From Rugamonas sp. A1-17 (lineage in GTDB: Bacteria; Pseudomonadota; Gammaproteobacteria; Burkholderiales; Burkholderiaceae_D): a DNA stretch of 64,000 nt. The notes beneath the pieces were generated by a model. That model saw nothing but the letters and a program-made list of their open reading frames with translations, ran no database searches and was not told the origin of the DNA. The stretch lies in contig JAJLPB010000001.1 in the NCBI GenBank assembly GCA_025548565.1, forward strand, positions 186,001-250,000, given 5' to 3'. Shown here in pieces: positions 45,302-54,498 of this stretch (position 1 is the first letter of the stretch; every line of letters starts with the position of its first letter). A program made the position numbers and the translations under genes.

Positions 45302-46408
45302 ATGGAGTCCGAGATGGGCAAGACCGCAAACAAAGAATTGATCCAGGCCGCCTACCAGGGCGACGAGCAGCGCTGGGCCGCCGTGGCGCGGCGCGACGCC
45401 GGCGCCGATGGCGTGTTCTGGTACTCGGTGCGCAGCACCGGGGTGTATTGCCGTCCGTCGTGCGGCGCGCGGCCGGCGCTGCGCAAGAACGTGGCCTTCC
45501 ACGACAGCCGCGAGGCGGCCGAGCAGGCGGGCTTTCGTCCCTGCCTGCGCTGCAAGCCGGACCAGCCGCCGCTGGCCGAGCGCCAGGCCGCGATCGTGGC
45601 GCAGGCCTGCCGCCTGATCGACGCGGCCGCTGCCGACGACGGCGCCGCGCCGGACCTCGACAGCCTGGCGGCGGCGGTGGGCGTGAGCCGTTTCCATTTT
45701 CATCGCATGTTCAAGGCCGTGACCGGGATCACGCCCAAGGCCTACGCCAACGCGCAGCGGGCGCGCCGCGTGCAGGACGGGCTGGCGCAGCAGGCCACGG
45801 TGACGGATGCGATGTACGCGGCCGGCTTTAATTCCAGCGGGCGGTTTTATGCGCAGTCGCCGGCGGTGCTGGGCATGACGCCGGGCGCCTTCCGGGCTGG
45901 CGGACGCGGTGCGCGGATCCGCTTCGCCATCGGCGCCTGCTCGCTGGGCGCGATCCTGGTGGCCAGCACGGAGCAGGGCATCTGCGCGATTTTGATGGAC
46001 GACGATCCCGATGTGCTGGTGCGCGACCTGCAGGACCGTTTCCCCAAGGCGGAGCTGATCGGCGCGGAGCCGGAGTATGAGCAGGTGGTGTCGCGCGTGG
46101 TCGGCATGGTGGAGCGGCCGGAGTTGGGCCTCGACCTGCCGCTCGACGTGCGCGGCACGGCCTTCCAGCAGCGCGTGTGGCAGGTGCTGCGCGGCATACC
46201 GGCCGGGCGCACGGTCAGCTATGCCGAGTTGGCGGAGCTGGTCGGTTCGCCCAAGGGCGCGCGGGCGGTGGCGGGGGCGTGCGCGGCCAACGCGCTGGCG
46301 GTGGCGATCCCGTGCCATCGCGTGGTGCGCAACGATGGTTCGATCTCCGGCTACCGCTGGGGCGTGGACCGCAAGGCCGCGCTGCTGGACCGGGAGGCGG
46401 GCAAATGA
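45302..46408 (+). CDS. ada: Ada DNA-alkylation repair methyltransferase and activator
   Basis: The 368-residue bifunctional protein has the Ada zinc domain with C50, C54, C81 and C84 (C50 takes methyl groups from phosphotriesters), an AraC-type helix-turn-helix region (about 95-190, VSRFHFHRMFKAVTGITPK), and an O6-alkylguanine methyltransferase domain with active C338 in PCHRVV. It repairs alkylated DNA and, once methylated, activates the adaptive response. The stop overlaps the next ATG by 4 bases. An ATG at 45314 is an alternative start. Confidence 0.95.
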   Translation: MESEMGKTANKELIQAAYQGDEQRWAAVARRDAGADGVFWYSVRSTGVYCRPSCGARPALRKNVAFHDSREAAEQAGFRPCLRCKPDQPPLAERQAAIVAQACRLIDAAAADDGAAPDLDSLAAAVGVSRFHFHRMFKAVTGITPKAYANAQRARRVQDGLAQQATVTDAMYAAGFNSSGRFYAQSPAVLGMTPGAFRAGGRGARIRFAIGACSLGAILVASTEQGICAILMDDDPDVLVRDLQDRFPKAELIGAEPEYEQVVSRVVGMVERPELGLDLPLDVRGTAFQQRVWQVLRGIPAGRTVSYAELAELVGSPKGARAVAGACAANALAVAIPCHRVVRNDGSISGYRWGVDRKAALLDREAGK

Positions 46409-47247
46409 AGAACGGCGAGTTCGATTTCGGCGGCGCGGCCGAGCGCAAGCCGCGCAAGACGCCGCCGGTGAGCGTGGCGCCGGCGCCCGAGGCCAACGCG
46501 CTGGCGCTGGCCAACGCCCGCAAGGCGGTCGGCGCGGCGGCGGGCATCGCGGTGCACGTGGCGGGGCTGGACTGGCAAGCCATCGCCGATGAGCTCAACG
46601 CCCACGGCTACGCCATCGTCCCCGGCATGCTGACCGCCGACGAATGCATCGCCATGGCCGCGCAGTACCGGCAGGCGTCGCTGTTCCGCAGCCGGGTGGT
46701 GATGTCGCAGCACGGCTTCGGCAGCGGCGAGTACCAGTACTTCCGCTATCCGCTGCCGTCGATGATCTCGGCGTTGCGCCAGTCGCTGTATGGCCCGCTG
46801 GCCGACATCGCCAACCGCTGGCACGAGTTGATGGACATGGAAGCCCGCTTCCCGCCCGACCACGCCGACTTCCTGGCGCGCTGCCATGCCGCCGGCCAGC
46901 AGCGTCCCACGCCGTTAATGCTGCAATACGCCGCCGGCGACTACAACTGCCTGCACCAGGACCTGTACGGCGAACACGTGTTCCCGCTGCAGGCCGCGAT
47001 ACTGTTAAGCCAACCGGGCAAGGATTTCGAAGGTGGGGAATTCGTGCTGACCGAGCAGCGCCCGCGCATGCAGTCGCGGGTCGAGGTGGTGCCGCTCAAG
47101 CGCGGCGACATGGTGATCTTCCCGGTCAACCACCGGCCGGCGCAGGGCGCGCGCGGCGTCTACCGGGTGGCGATGCGGCACGGCGTGAGCCGGCTGCGCT
47201 CAGGCTCGCGCCACACGCTGGGGCTGATTTTTCACGACGCCACCTGA
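46405..47247 (+). CDS. 2OG-Fe(II) oxygenase coupled to ada
   Basis: This 280-residue protein starts with an ATG that overlaps the ada stop codon. It has a disordered N-terminus, then a double-stranded beta-helix dioxygenase fold: HQDLYGEHVFPLQ gives the HxD iron pair, and the distal His and Arg for iron and 2-oxoglutarate are likely in RVAMRHGVSRLRSGSRHTLG (20 residues at the end). GYAIVPGMLTADEC is typical of prolyl hydroxylase/AlkB-like proteins. It is not a standard AlkB by motif. Coupling with ada suggests a role in the alkylation response, which is inference. It overlaps the 3' end of msbA by 16 bases. Confidence 0.85.
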   Translation: MKNGEFDFGGAAERKPRKTPPVSVAPAPEANALALANARKAVGAAAGIAVHVAGLDWQAIADELNAHGYAIVPGMLTADECIAMAAQYRQASLFRSRVVMSQHGFGSGEYQYFRYPLPSMISALRQSLYGPLADIANRWHELMDMEARFPPDHADFLARCHAAGQQRPTPLMLQYAAGDYNCLHQDLYGEHVFPLQAAILLSQPGKDFEGGEFVLTEQRPRMQSRVEVVPLKRGDMVIFPVNHRPAQGARGVYRVAMRHGVSRLRSGSRHTLGLIFHDAT

Positions 47248-49055
47248 ACGCTCTTCTGCGTCTGATACAGGCGGGCGTAGATGCCATGCTGCGCCAACAG
47301 CGTCTCATGGCTGCCGATTTCCGCGATGCGGCCGCCGTCCAGCACCACGATGCGGTCGGCGTTCTCGATGGTCGACAGGCGGTGCGCGATGACCACCGTG
47401 GTGCGGCCCCGCATCAGCACTTCCAGCGCCGCCTGCACCAGCCGTTCCGATTCCGTATCGAGCGCGCTGGTGGCCTCGTCCAGGATCAGGATCGGCGCGT
47501 TCTTGTACAGCGCGCGCGCGATCGCCAGCCGCTGGCGCTGGCCGCCCGACAACCGCAAGCCATTCTCGCCGACCGAAGTCTGGTAGCCATCCGGCTGGCG
47601 CTCGATGAACTCGTGCGCATGGGCCGCGCGCGCCGCCGCCTCGATGCGCGCCATCGACGGTTCGGGATCGCCGTAGGCGATGTTGGCGGCCAGCGTGTCG
47701 TTGAACAGCACCACATCCTGGCTGACCAGCGCGATCTGCCTGCGCAGCGAGGCCATGGTGTAGTCGCGCAGGTCGACGCCATCGAGCTTGATGCTGCCGG
47801 CGCCGACCTCGTAAAAGCGCGGCAGCAGGCCGGCCAGTGTGGTCTTGCCGCTGCCCGAGCTGCCCACCAGGGCCACCGTCTCGCCGGCGGCGATATCGAG
47901 CGACACATGGTCCAGCGCCGGCTTGGCGTCCGGGTCGGCGCTGTAGCGGAAGCTCACGTCCTCCAGCGCCAGGCGGCCGACGGCGCGGTCCACCGCGCGG
48001 GTGCCGGTGTCGGCCTCGGACTCGGTGTCGATCAGGCCGAACACCGATTCGGCGGCGGCCAGGCCGCGCTGCAATGGCTCGTTAATCTTGGTCAGGTTCT
48101 TGATCGGCGACTGCATCGCCATCAGCGATGACATGAAAGCCACGAAGGCGCCCGGCGTCAGCGCGCCGGCGTGCGCGCGCAGCAGCGCGAAGTAGATCAC
48201 CGACGACAGCGTGATCCCGATCAGCAGCATGATGATGCCGGAGTTGAGCGCCGATGTCGCCGCGTGCTTGACGGCCAGCTGGCGGTTGACCTTGACCACG
48301 CCGTCGAAGCGCGCCTGCTCGTACTTCTGGCCGCCGAAGATCTTCACCACGCGCTGGCCGCTGATGCTCTCGTCGAGCACATTGGTCAGGTCGCCCATGG
48401 CGGCCTGCGCGCTCTTGCTCAGGTGGCGCATGCGGCGCCCGGCGAAGGTGACGATGACGGCCACCAGCGGCAGCAGGCCAAGGCAGAACAGGGCCAGCTG
48501 CCAGTCGACGATGAACAACGTGGCCAGGTAGCCAACGGCGGCGACCGAATCGCGCACCGCGACGTTTAACACGGTCAGCACGGCCTGCGCCACCTGGGCG
48601 GCGTCGAAGGCCACGCGCGAGAGCGTGGTGCCGGTGGACGATTGATCGAAGTAGCCGTTCGGCAGGCGCATGACGCGCGCGAACATCAGCTCGCGCAGGT
48701 TGGCCTGCACCCGGCTGCTGAGCCACGCGGCGCCGTATTCGGCCACGAAGCTGGAACACATGCGCATCACCGCCAGGCCGAGGATCACCGCCGGAATCGA
48801 CCACAGCGCCGCGTTGGCCGGATCGTTCGGCAATATACGGCCTAGCCATTGCTGCACCTCGGCCAGCAGGCCGGCTGCCGGGCGCGCACCCAGGCTGTGC
48901 GTGGGCGCCAGCGCGTCGACCACATTTTGCAATTGGCGGATCAATAACACATCGGCGGCGGCGGCCATGCCGACCGCGAACAGGGTGAGGGCGCCGAGCC
49001 ACATGTAGGGACGGAACTGCTGGAGCAGGCGCAGGTAGAGTAATCGGCTGGACAC
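47232..49055 (-). CDS. msbA: MsbA-type lipid A/lipid flippase ABC transporter
   Basis: This 607-residue half-transporter has an N-terminal six-helix membrane domain (about 15-330) and a C-terminal ATPase with Walker A GSSGSGKTT, signature LSGGQRQRLAIARAL and Walker B ILILDEATSALD. Length and motifs such as SSTGTTLSRVAFDAAQVAQA (20 residues) fit MsbA, which flips lipid A core across the inner membrane. No lpxK is next to it, so another lipid or drug exporter of the same family cannot be excluded. Confidence 0.88.
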   Translation of the reverse strand: MSSRLLYLRLLQQFRPYMWLGALTLFAVGMAAAADVLLIRQLQNVVDALAPTHSLGARPAAGLLAEVQQWLGRILPNDPANAALWSIPAVILGLAVMRMCSSFVAEYGAAWLSSRVQANLRELMFARVMRLPNGYFDQSSTGTTLSRVAFDAAQVAQAVLTVLNVAVRDSVAAVGYLATLFIVDWQLALFCLGLLPLVAVIVTFAGRRMRHLSKSAQAAMGDLTNVLDESISGQRVVKIFGGQKYEQARFDGVVKVNRQLAVKHAATSALNSGIIMLLIGITLSSVIYFALLRAHAGALTPGAFVAFMSSLMAMQSPIKNLTKINEPLQRGLAAAESVFGLIDTESEADTGTRAVDRAVGRLALEDVSFRYSADPDAKPALDHVSLDIAAGETVALVGSSGSGKTTLAGLLPRFYEVGAGSIKLDGVDLRDYTMASLRRQIALVSQDVVLFNDTLAANIAYGDPEPSMARIEAAARAAHAHEFIERQPDGYQTSVGENGLRLSGGQRQRLAIARALYKNAPILILDEATSALDTESERLVQAALEVLMRGRTTVVIAHRLSTIENADRIVVLDGGRIAEIGSHETLLAQHGIYARLYQTQKSVQVAS

Positions 49056-49257
49056 GTGATGTGGTAATCGGGCTACAAAGACTGCATTGTAACCGGCTTG
49101 CCCCGCCCGGCATGCAAGGCCGCGCGTTGCGCAATCGAAACACCACAGGGGAAGGAAAACATTTACCTGGCCAAAAATTACTTTGGCGCAAAAGAGCGTG
49201 GACTAGAATTAATTCGCACAGCGATAGTTTCCTTCTGTACTTAGCCAGAGAGGTGAT

Positions 49258-49689
49258 ATGGATCTGCAATTGCTCTTTACGCGGCGGCGCCTGGCGTTGT
49301 TGCTCGCCGCGGCGGCGCTGGGCGGCGCGACGCTGACGGCGCGGGCCGAACTGGCCATCATCGTCAATCCGCAAAACCCGGCCACCCGCATGTTCCCCTC
49401 GCAGGCCGCGCAGTTCTTCCTCGGCGGCTCGGTGCAGTTCATTCCGGTGGAGCAGGCCGAAGGCTCGCCGCTGCGCGCCGAATTCTGCAAGAAGGTGCTG
49501 GAAAAGTCGCCGGCCCAGGTCGAGGCCATCTGGTCCAAGATCGTTTTCACCGGCAAGGGCAAGGCGCCCAAGGAATACAAGAGCAGTGCCGAGGTCAAGA
49601 AAGCGGTGGCGGACAACGTCAGCGCCATCGGCTACATCGAAAAATCGGCGGTGGACGACACCGTCAAGGTCGTGGCGATCGTCCCTTGA
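49258..49689 (+). CDS. Short PstS-like periplasmic phosphate-binding domain protein
   Basis: This 143-residue secreted protein (signal about 1-30) resembles the first lobe of PstS-like binding proteins: ELAIIVNPQNP, SQAAQFFLGG, and the ending DNVSAIGYIEKSAVDDTVKV. Such short versions are often beside sensor or porin genes. It starts 31 bases upstream of a porin-like gene and is probably co-transcribed. A TAGAAT at 49204-49209 could be its -10 element. Confidence 0.8.
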   Translation: MDLQLLFTRRRLALLLAAAALGGATLTARAELAIIVNPQNPATRMFPSQAAQFFLGGSVQFIPVEQAEGSPLRAEFCKKVLEKSPAQVEAIWSKIVFTGKGKAPKEYKSSAEVKKAVADNVSAIGYIEKSAVDDTVKVVAIVP

Positions 49690-49720
49690 CCCGCGTGTCC
49701 CCCTTACTGGAGTCTGCTCG

Positions 49721-50884
49721 ATGAAAAAAACACTGATAGCGCTGGCACTGGCCGCGCTGGCCGGCGCCGCCGGCGCCACCGACCTGACCGACGACGGCAC
49801 GCTCAAGCTGACCGGCTTCTACAACCTGACCGGCGCCCGCGTGCTGAGCGGCAAGGCGCAGGGCAGCGGCGCGCCGTGGGATTACATGCAGTGGAAATGT
49901 CCCTGCACGGTGCAGAACTGGGAGTACGCGGCCGTCTACGAACGCAGCGAGGGCTGGCAGGTCAACCAGGAGTCGCTGGTCGGCTTCCAGCTGAAGAAGG
50001 AGTTCTCGCCCACGCTGTCGGCCACGGCCCAGGTGGTGGTGCGCGCGCACAATCCCGGCCACGGCCTGACGCCGACGCTGGACTGGGCCTACCTGACCTG
50101 GCAGCCGGCCGCCGATTCGGCCTGGACCTTCCAGGCCGGCCAGTTCCGCATTCCGCTGTACTACTACAGCGACTACCTGTACATCGGCTACGCCTATCCG
50201 TGGGTGCGGCCGGCGCCGGACGTCTACGGCTGGCCGATCTACGCCTACCAGGGCGCCAACGCCAGCTACCGCACGCAGCTGGGCCAGTCCGACTGGGCCG
50301 CCACCTTCCACATGTGGGCCGGCGGCTACACCCAGCACAACGACACCTACGACACCAAAATCTATTACGCCACGCCGACCCATGAATCATGGAAGAGCAT
50401 GGTGGGTGGCTATGTGTCGGCCAACAACGGTATCTTCGACGTGCGCGCCATGCTGATGCACTACAAGGACACGACCTGGCAGGACACGCCGGCGGGCCGG
50501 GTCTCCTTCGTCGATGGCCAGAGCACGCGCATCGCCGGGCTGTCGGCCAACGTCGACTACAAGAACTGGCTGGTCAAGTCCGAGCTGGACCGCTACGAGC
50601 AGGTGGATGCCGGCAAGGGGCTTAACAACGTCTACAAATATGCGCTGGTCGGCGTCGGCTACCAGTACGAGGCGTGGACGCCGATGTACACCTTCTCGCG
50701 CTACACCACCATCAACGAGCCTATCGAGGCGCGCAACACGCAGTACCTGTCGCTGCGCTGGGACTTCCGCAAGAACACCGCGCTGAAGGTGCAGTACGAC
50801 GTCAGCAAGGACAAGTCGCACTACAGCTACCCGTTCTTCGGCGATTCGCGCCTGTTGTCGGTCTCGCTGCAGGGCGTGTTCTAG
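49721..50884 (+). CDS. Porin-like outer-membrane beta-barrel protein
   Basis: This 387-residue protein has a signal peptide (about 1-19). Alternating aromatic/polar strands run through the chain (LKLTGFYNLTGARVL, AWTFQAGQFRIPLYYYSDYL (20 residues), WDFRKNTALKVQYDVSKDKS) and it ends with a C-terminal Phe (VSLQGVF), the barrel-assembly signal. Two Cys (KCPC) lie near residue 65. I do not recognise a specific porin family. It follows the PstS-like gene. Confidence 0.82.
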   Translation: MKKTLIALALAALAGAAGATDLTDDGTLKLTGFYNLTGARVLSGKAQGSGAPWDYMQWKCPCTVQNWEYAAVYERSEGWQVNQESLVGFQLKKEFSPTLSATAQVVVRAHNPGHGLTPTLDWAYLTWQPAADSAWTFQAGQFRIPLYYYSDYLYIGYAYPWVRPAPDVYGWPIYAYQGANASYRTQLGQSDWAATFHMWAGGYTQHNDTYDTKIYYATPTHESWKSMVGGYVSANNGIFDVRAMLMHYKDTTWQDTPAGRVSFVDGQSTRIAGLSANVDYKNWLVKSELDRYEQVDAGKGLNNVYKYALVGVGYQYEAWTPMYTFSRYTTINEPIEARNTQYLSLRWDFRKNTALKVQYDVSKDKSHYSYPFFGDSRLLSVSLQGVF

Positions 50885-50944
50885 ACGTTGTATTTGGCGG
50901 GTTGTGCGCTACACTCTGTTCTTGCTTCCGAATGGAGAGTATCG

Positions 50945-52639
50945 ATGCGCACAAACCCGTTTTCGCCCGTCCCGCTGGCCGCCGCCGTCAGCCTGGCCCT
51001 GTCCGCCGTCCTGCCGCTGGCGCGGGCCGACACCATCATCGACCACGCCAACGGCTATACGCTGAACGCGGCCGGCACCCTGCAGCGATTCACCTCGCTC
51101 GCCTTCGATGACCTGGGCCGCATAGTCGCGGTGGGCGGCGAGCGCGAGACGGCGCTGCGGCTGCCCAAGGCGGAGCATATCGACGCGCAGGGCAAGACCC
51201 TGCTGCCGGGCCTGATCGACGCCCACGGCCATGTGTTCGAACTGGGCGAGATCGCCTCCGGCGTGGAGCTGTTCAGCGCCACCTCGCTGTCTGGCGCGGT
51301 GAAGACGGTGGCGGAGTTCGGCCGCACGCACCCGAAGCGCGCCTGGCTGGTGGGCTTCGGCTGGAACCAGGAAGTGTGGAAACTGGGCCGCTTCCCGACC
51401 GCCGCCGAGCTGGACGCGGTGGTGGGCGACCGTCCGGTGCTGCTGCACCGGGTCGACGGCCACGCCATCTGGGTCAACACCAAGGCGCTGGAAATGGCCG
51501 GCATCACCAAGGAGACGCCGGACCCGAAAGGCGGCCGCATCGAGCGCGACGCCTCCGGCAAGCCGAGCGGCGTGCTGGTGGACGCCGCCATGGAGCTGGT
51601 CGATAAGGTGGTGCCGCTGCCGACGCCGGTGGAGGCGCGCGCCAGGCTGGATGGCGCGCTGGCGGCGCTGGCCAAGGTCGGCCTGACCAGCGTGCACGAC
51701 GCCGGCATCCGCGTGGTGCAGGACGACCTGTATCGCGACTATGCGGACCACGGCAAGCTCACCACCCGCGTCTACGCGATGATCGGCGACACCACGGCCG
51801 ATTTCGACGAGCTGTCCAAGGAAGGGCCGCTCAAATCCTACGGCAACGATGTGTACGCGCTGGCGGCCGTCAAGCTGTACGCGGACGGCGCGCTGGGCAG
51901 CCGCGGCGCGGCCCTGCTGGCGCCGTACAGCGACATGCCGTCAACCAGCGGCCTGCTGTTCTATCCGAACTCGGAGATGCTGGCCAAGATGAACAAGGCC
52001 ATGAAGGCGGGCTACCAGGTCAATATCCACGCCATCGGCGACGCCGGCAATCGCCAGATCCTCGACGCCTACGCGCAGCTGATCCCGAAATACAACAACG
52101 TCGAACTGCGCCACCGCATCGAGCACGCGCAGGTGGTGGCGCTGGAGGACATCCCGCGCTTCAAGGCGCTGGGCATCATCCCGTCGATGCAGCCGACGCA
52201 TGCGACCTCGGACCAGAACATGGCCGAGCAGCGCGTTGGGCATGAGCGCATCAAGGGCGCGTACGCGTGGCGCACCTTCCTCGACCAGGGTTCGCGCATC
52301 GCCTGCGGCTCGGACTTCCCGGTGGAGTCGCCGAATCCGTTCGAAGGCTTGCATGCGGCGGTGACGCGGCAGAACAATGCCGGCGTGCCGGCGGGCGGCT
52401 GGTACAAGAACCAGGCGATGACGCTGACCGAAGCGTTCCGCTGCTTCACGCTGGACGCGGCCTACGCGGCGCACCAGGAGAACGTGATCGGCACGCTGGA
52501 GCCGGGCAAGTGGGCCGACTTCATCGTGATCGACCGCGACCTGTTCAAAGTCCCGGCTGAGCAAATCGGCAAGACGCAGGTGCTGCAGACCTGGATGGGC
52601 GGCAAGCGGGTGTACAAGAGGGAGAAGCGGGCGGATTAA
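50945..52639 (+). CDS. Exported YtcJ-like amidohydrolase
   Basis: The 564-residue protein has a signal peptide (about 1-28) and the amidohydrolase fold: metal motif DAHGH near residue 87, a long insert, the histidines in VNIHAIGDAG and RHRIEHAQV, and the Asp in ACGSDFPVES. This is the YtcJ/NfdA group, which includes N-substituted formamide deformylase. It ends about 140 bases before hutU. It may act on a periplasmic amide or formamide; a link to histidine breakdown is only positional. Confidence 0.88.
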   Translation: MRTNPFSPVPLAAAVSLALSAVLPLARADTIIDHANGYTLNAAGTLQRFTSLAFDDLGRIVAVGGERETALRLPKAEHIDAQGKTLLPGLIDAHGHVFELGEIASGVELFSATSLSGAVKTVAEFGRTHPKRAWLVGFGWNQEVWKLGRFPTAAELDAVVGDRPVLLHRVDGHAIWVNTKALEMAGITKETPDPKGGRIERDASGKPSGVLVDAAMELVDKVVPLPTPVEARARLDGALAALAKVGLTSVHDAGIRVVQDDLYRDYADHGKLTTRVYAMIGDTTADFDELSKEGPLKSYGNDVYALAAVKLYADGALGSRGAALLAPYSDMPSTSGLLFYPNSEMLAKMNKAMKAGYQVNIHAIGDAGNRQILDAYAQLIPKYNNVELRHRIEHAQVVALEDIPRFKALGIIPSMQPTHATSDQNMAEQRVGHERIKGAYAWRTFLDQGSRIACGSDFPVESPNPFEGLHAAVTRQNNAGVPAGGWYKNQAMTLTEAFRCFTLDAAYAAHQENVIGTLEPGKWADFIVIDRDLFKVPAEQIGKTQVLQTWMGGKRVYKREKRAD

Positions 52640-52679
52640 TTTGGCAGTTTGTAGGCGCGGTTCGCTTAAAAAAAATCGG

Positions 52680-52708
52680 TTGACTTGGTTGTATATACAA
52701 CTTATCCT
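52680..52708 (+). promoter_or_regulatory. hut operon promoter
   Basis: TTGACT at 52680-52685 and TATCCT at 52703-52708 are 17 bases apart, about 75 bases upstream of hutU. The HutC-type palindrome fills most of the spacer, a position that would block RNA polymerase. Confidence 0.6.
52688..52701. promoter_or_regulatory. HutC-type operator palindrome
   Basis: GTTGTATATACAAC is a perfect 14-bp palindrome. Its core TTGTATATACAA matches the TGTA-N2-TACA pattern known for HutC operators in Pseudomonas and relatives. Confidence 0.82.
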
Positions 52709-52781
52709 TTGAGGATGCGCTGGCCGTGCGCGTGTTGTTGCGCGCGTGGCCGGTCCCACTCACTCAGGAGCAGGAGCCACC

Positions 52782-54485
52782 ATGACGACCCATTTAGACA
52801 GCGATCCACGTTTCGACGCCAGCCGCGAAATCCGCGCACCACGCGGACCAGAGCGCACCTGTAAAAACTGGGGCGCCGAGGCGGCCTACCGCATGATCCA
52901 GAATAATCTGGACAAGGAAGTGGCCGAGAATCCCAAGCACCTGGTGGTCTACGGTGGCATCGGCCGCGCGGCCCGCAACTGGGAGTGCTACGACCAGATC
53001 CTGGCCTCGCTGCGCGAGCTGGAAGACAATCAAACGCTGTTGATCCAGTCCGGCAAACCGGTCGGCGTGTTCCAGACCCACGAGGACGCGCCGCGCGTGC
53101 TGATCGCGAATTCGAACCTGGTGCCGAAGTGGGCCAACTGGGAACACTTCAATGAACTGGACCGCAAAGGCCTGTTCATGTACGGCCAGATGACGGCCGG
53201 CTCGTGGATCTATATCGGCACCCAGGGCATCGTGCAGGGCACCTTCGAGACCTTCGCCGAAGCGGGCCGCCAGCATTTCGGCGGCGACCTCAAAGGCCGC
53301 TGGGTGCTGACCGCGGGCCTGGGCGGCATGGGCGGCGCGCAGCCGCTGGCCGCGACCATGGCCGGCGCGGTGTCGCTGACCGTCGAGTGCCAGCAAAGCA
53401 GCATCGACTTCCGCCTGCGCACCCGCTACCTCGACAAGCAGGCCGCCACCATCGACGAAGCACTGGAGATGATCAAGCTGCACAAGGCCAATGGCGACGC
53501 CATCTCCATCGGCCTGCTGGGCAACGCGGCCGACGTGCTGCCGGAGCTGGTGCGCCGCGCGAAAGCCGGCGGCATCGTGCCGGACATCGTCACCGACCAG
53601 ACCTCGGCCCATGACCTGATCAACGGCTACCTGCCGCAGGGCTGGAGCGTGGAGCAGTGGAAGACCGCGCAGCACGACGCCGCGCGCCACGAGGAACTGA
53701 AGGCCGCCGCCACCGGCTCCTGCGCGGTGCACGTGCAGGCGATGCTGGACTTCCAGGCGCTGGGCGCGAAGGTGGTCGATTACGGCAACAACATTCGCCA
53801 GGTGGCGTTCGACCACGGCGTCAAGAACGCCTTCGATTTCCCCGGCTTCGTGCCGGCGTATATCCGTCCGCAGTTCTGCGAAGGCCGCGGCCCGTTCCGC
53901 TGGGTGGCGCTGTCCGGCGACCCGGAGGACATCTACAAGACCGACGCCAAGATCAAGGAGCTGTTCCCGCACCACGCCAACGTGCACCGCTGGCTGGACA
54001 TGGCGCGCGAGCGCATCGCCTTCCAGGGCCTGCCGGCGCGTATCTGCTGGCTGGGACTGGGCGAGCGCCACATCGCCGGCCTGGCCTTCAACGAGATGGT
54101 GCGCAACGGCGAGCTGAAAGCGCCGGTCGTCATCGGCCGCGACCACCTGGACACCGGCTCCGTCGCCAGCCCTAACCGCGAAACCGAAAGCATGAAGGAC
54201 GGTACCGACGCCGTCTCCGACTGGCCGCTGCTGAACGCGATGCTCAACACCGCCGGCGGCGCGACCTGGGTGTCGCTGCACCACGGCGGCGGCGTGGGCA
54301 TGGGCTATTCGCAGCACTCCGGCGTGGTGATCGTGGCCGACGGCACCGACGCCGCCGCCAAGCGCCTGGCGCGCGTGCTGGTGAACGACTGCGGTTCGGG
54401 CGTGATGCGTCACGCCGATGCGGGATACGAGACGGCCATCGCCTGCGCCAAGCGCAACGGCTTGAACCTGCCCATGATTAAATAA
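52782..54485 (+). CDS. hutU: Urocanate hydratase
   Basis: The 567-residue enzyme converts urocanate to 4-imidazolone-5-propionate, using NAD as electrophile. It shows the family stretches [33 protein letters not shown] (19 residues), [20 protein letters not shown] (20) and the histidine-glycine-rich [15 protein letters not shown]. The ATG at 52782 has AGGAG upstream. It is the first gene of hutU-H-G-F-D-I, 13 bases ahead of hutH. Confidence 0.97.
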   Translation: MTTHLDSDPRFDASREIRAPRGPERTCKNWGAEAAYRMIQNNLDKEVAENPKHLVVYGGIGRAARNWECYDQILASLRELEDNQTLLIQSGKPVGVFQTHEDAPRVLIANSNLVPKWANWEHFNELDRKGLFMYGQMTAGSWIYIGTQGIVQGTFETFAEAGRQHFGGDLKGRWVLTAGLGGMGGAQPLAATMAGAVSLTVECQQSSIDFRLRTRYLDKQAATIDEALEMIKLHKANGDAISIGLLGNAADVLPELVRRAKAGGIVPDIVTDQTSAHDLINGYLPQGWSVEQWKTAQHDAARHEELKAAATGSCAVHVQAMLDFQALGAKVVDYGNNIRQVAFDHGVKNAFDFPGFVPAYIRPQFCEGRGPFRWVALSGDPEDIYKTDAKIKELFPHHANVHRWLDMARERIAFQGLPARICWLGLGERHIAGLAFNEMVRNGELKAPVVIGRDHLDTGSVASPNRETESMKDGTDAVSDWPLLNAMLNTAGGATWVSLHHGGGVGMGYSQHSGVVIVADGTDAAAKRLARVLVNDCGSGVMRHADAGYETAIACAKRNGLNLPMIK

Positions 54486-54498
54486 TCTGAGAACCTCT

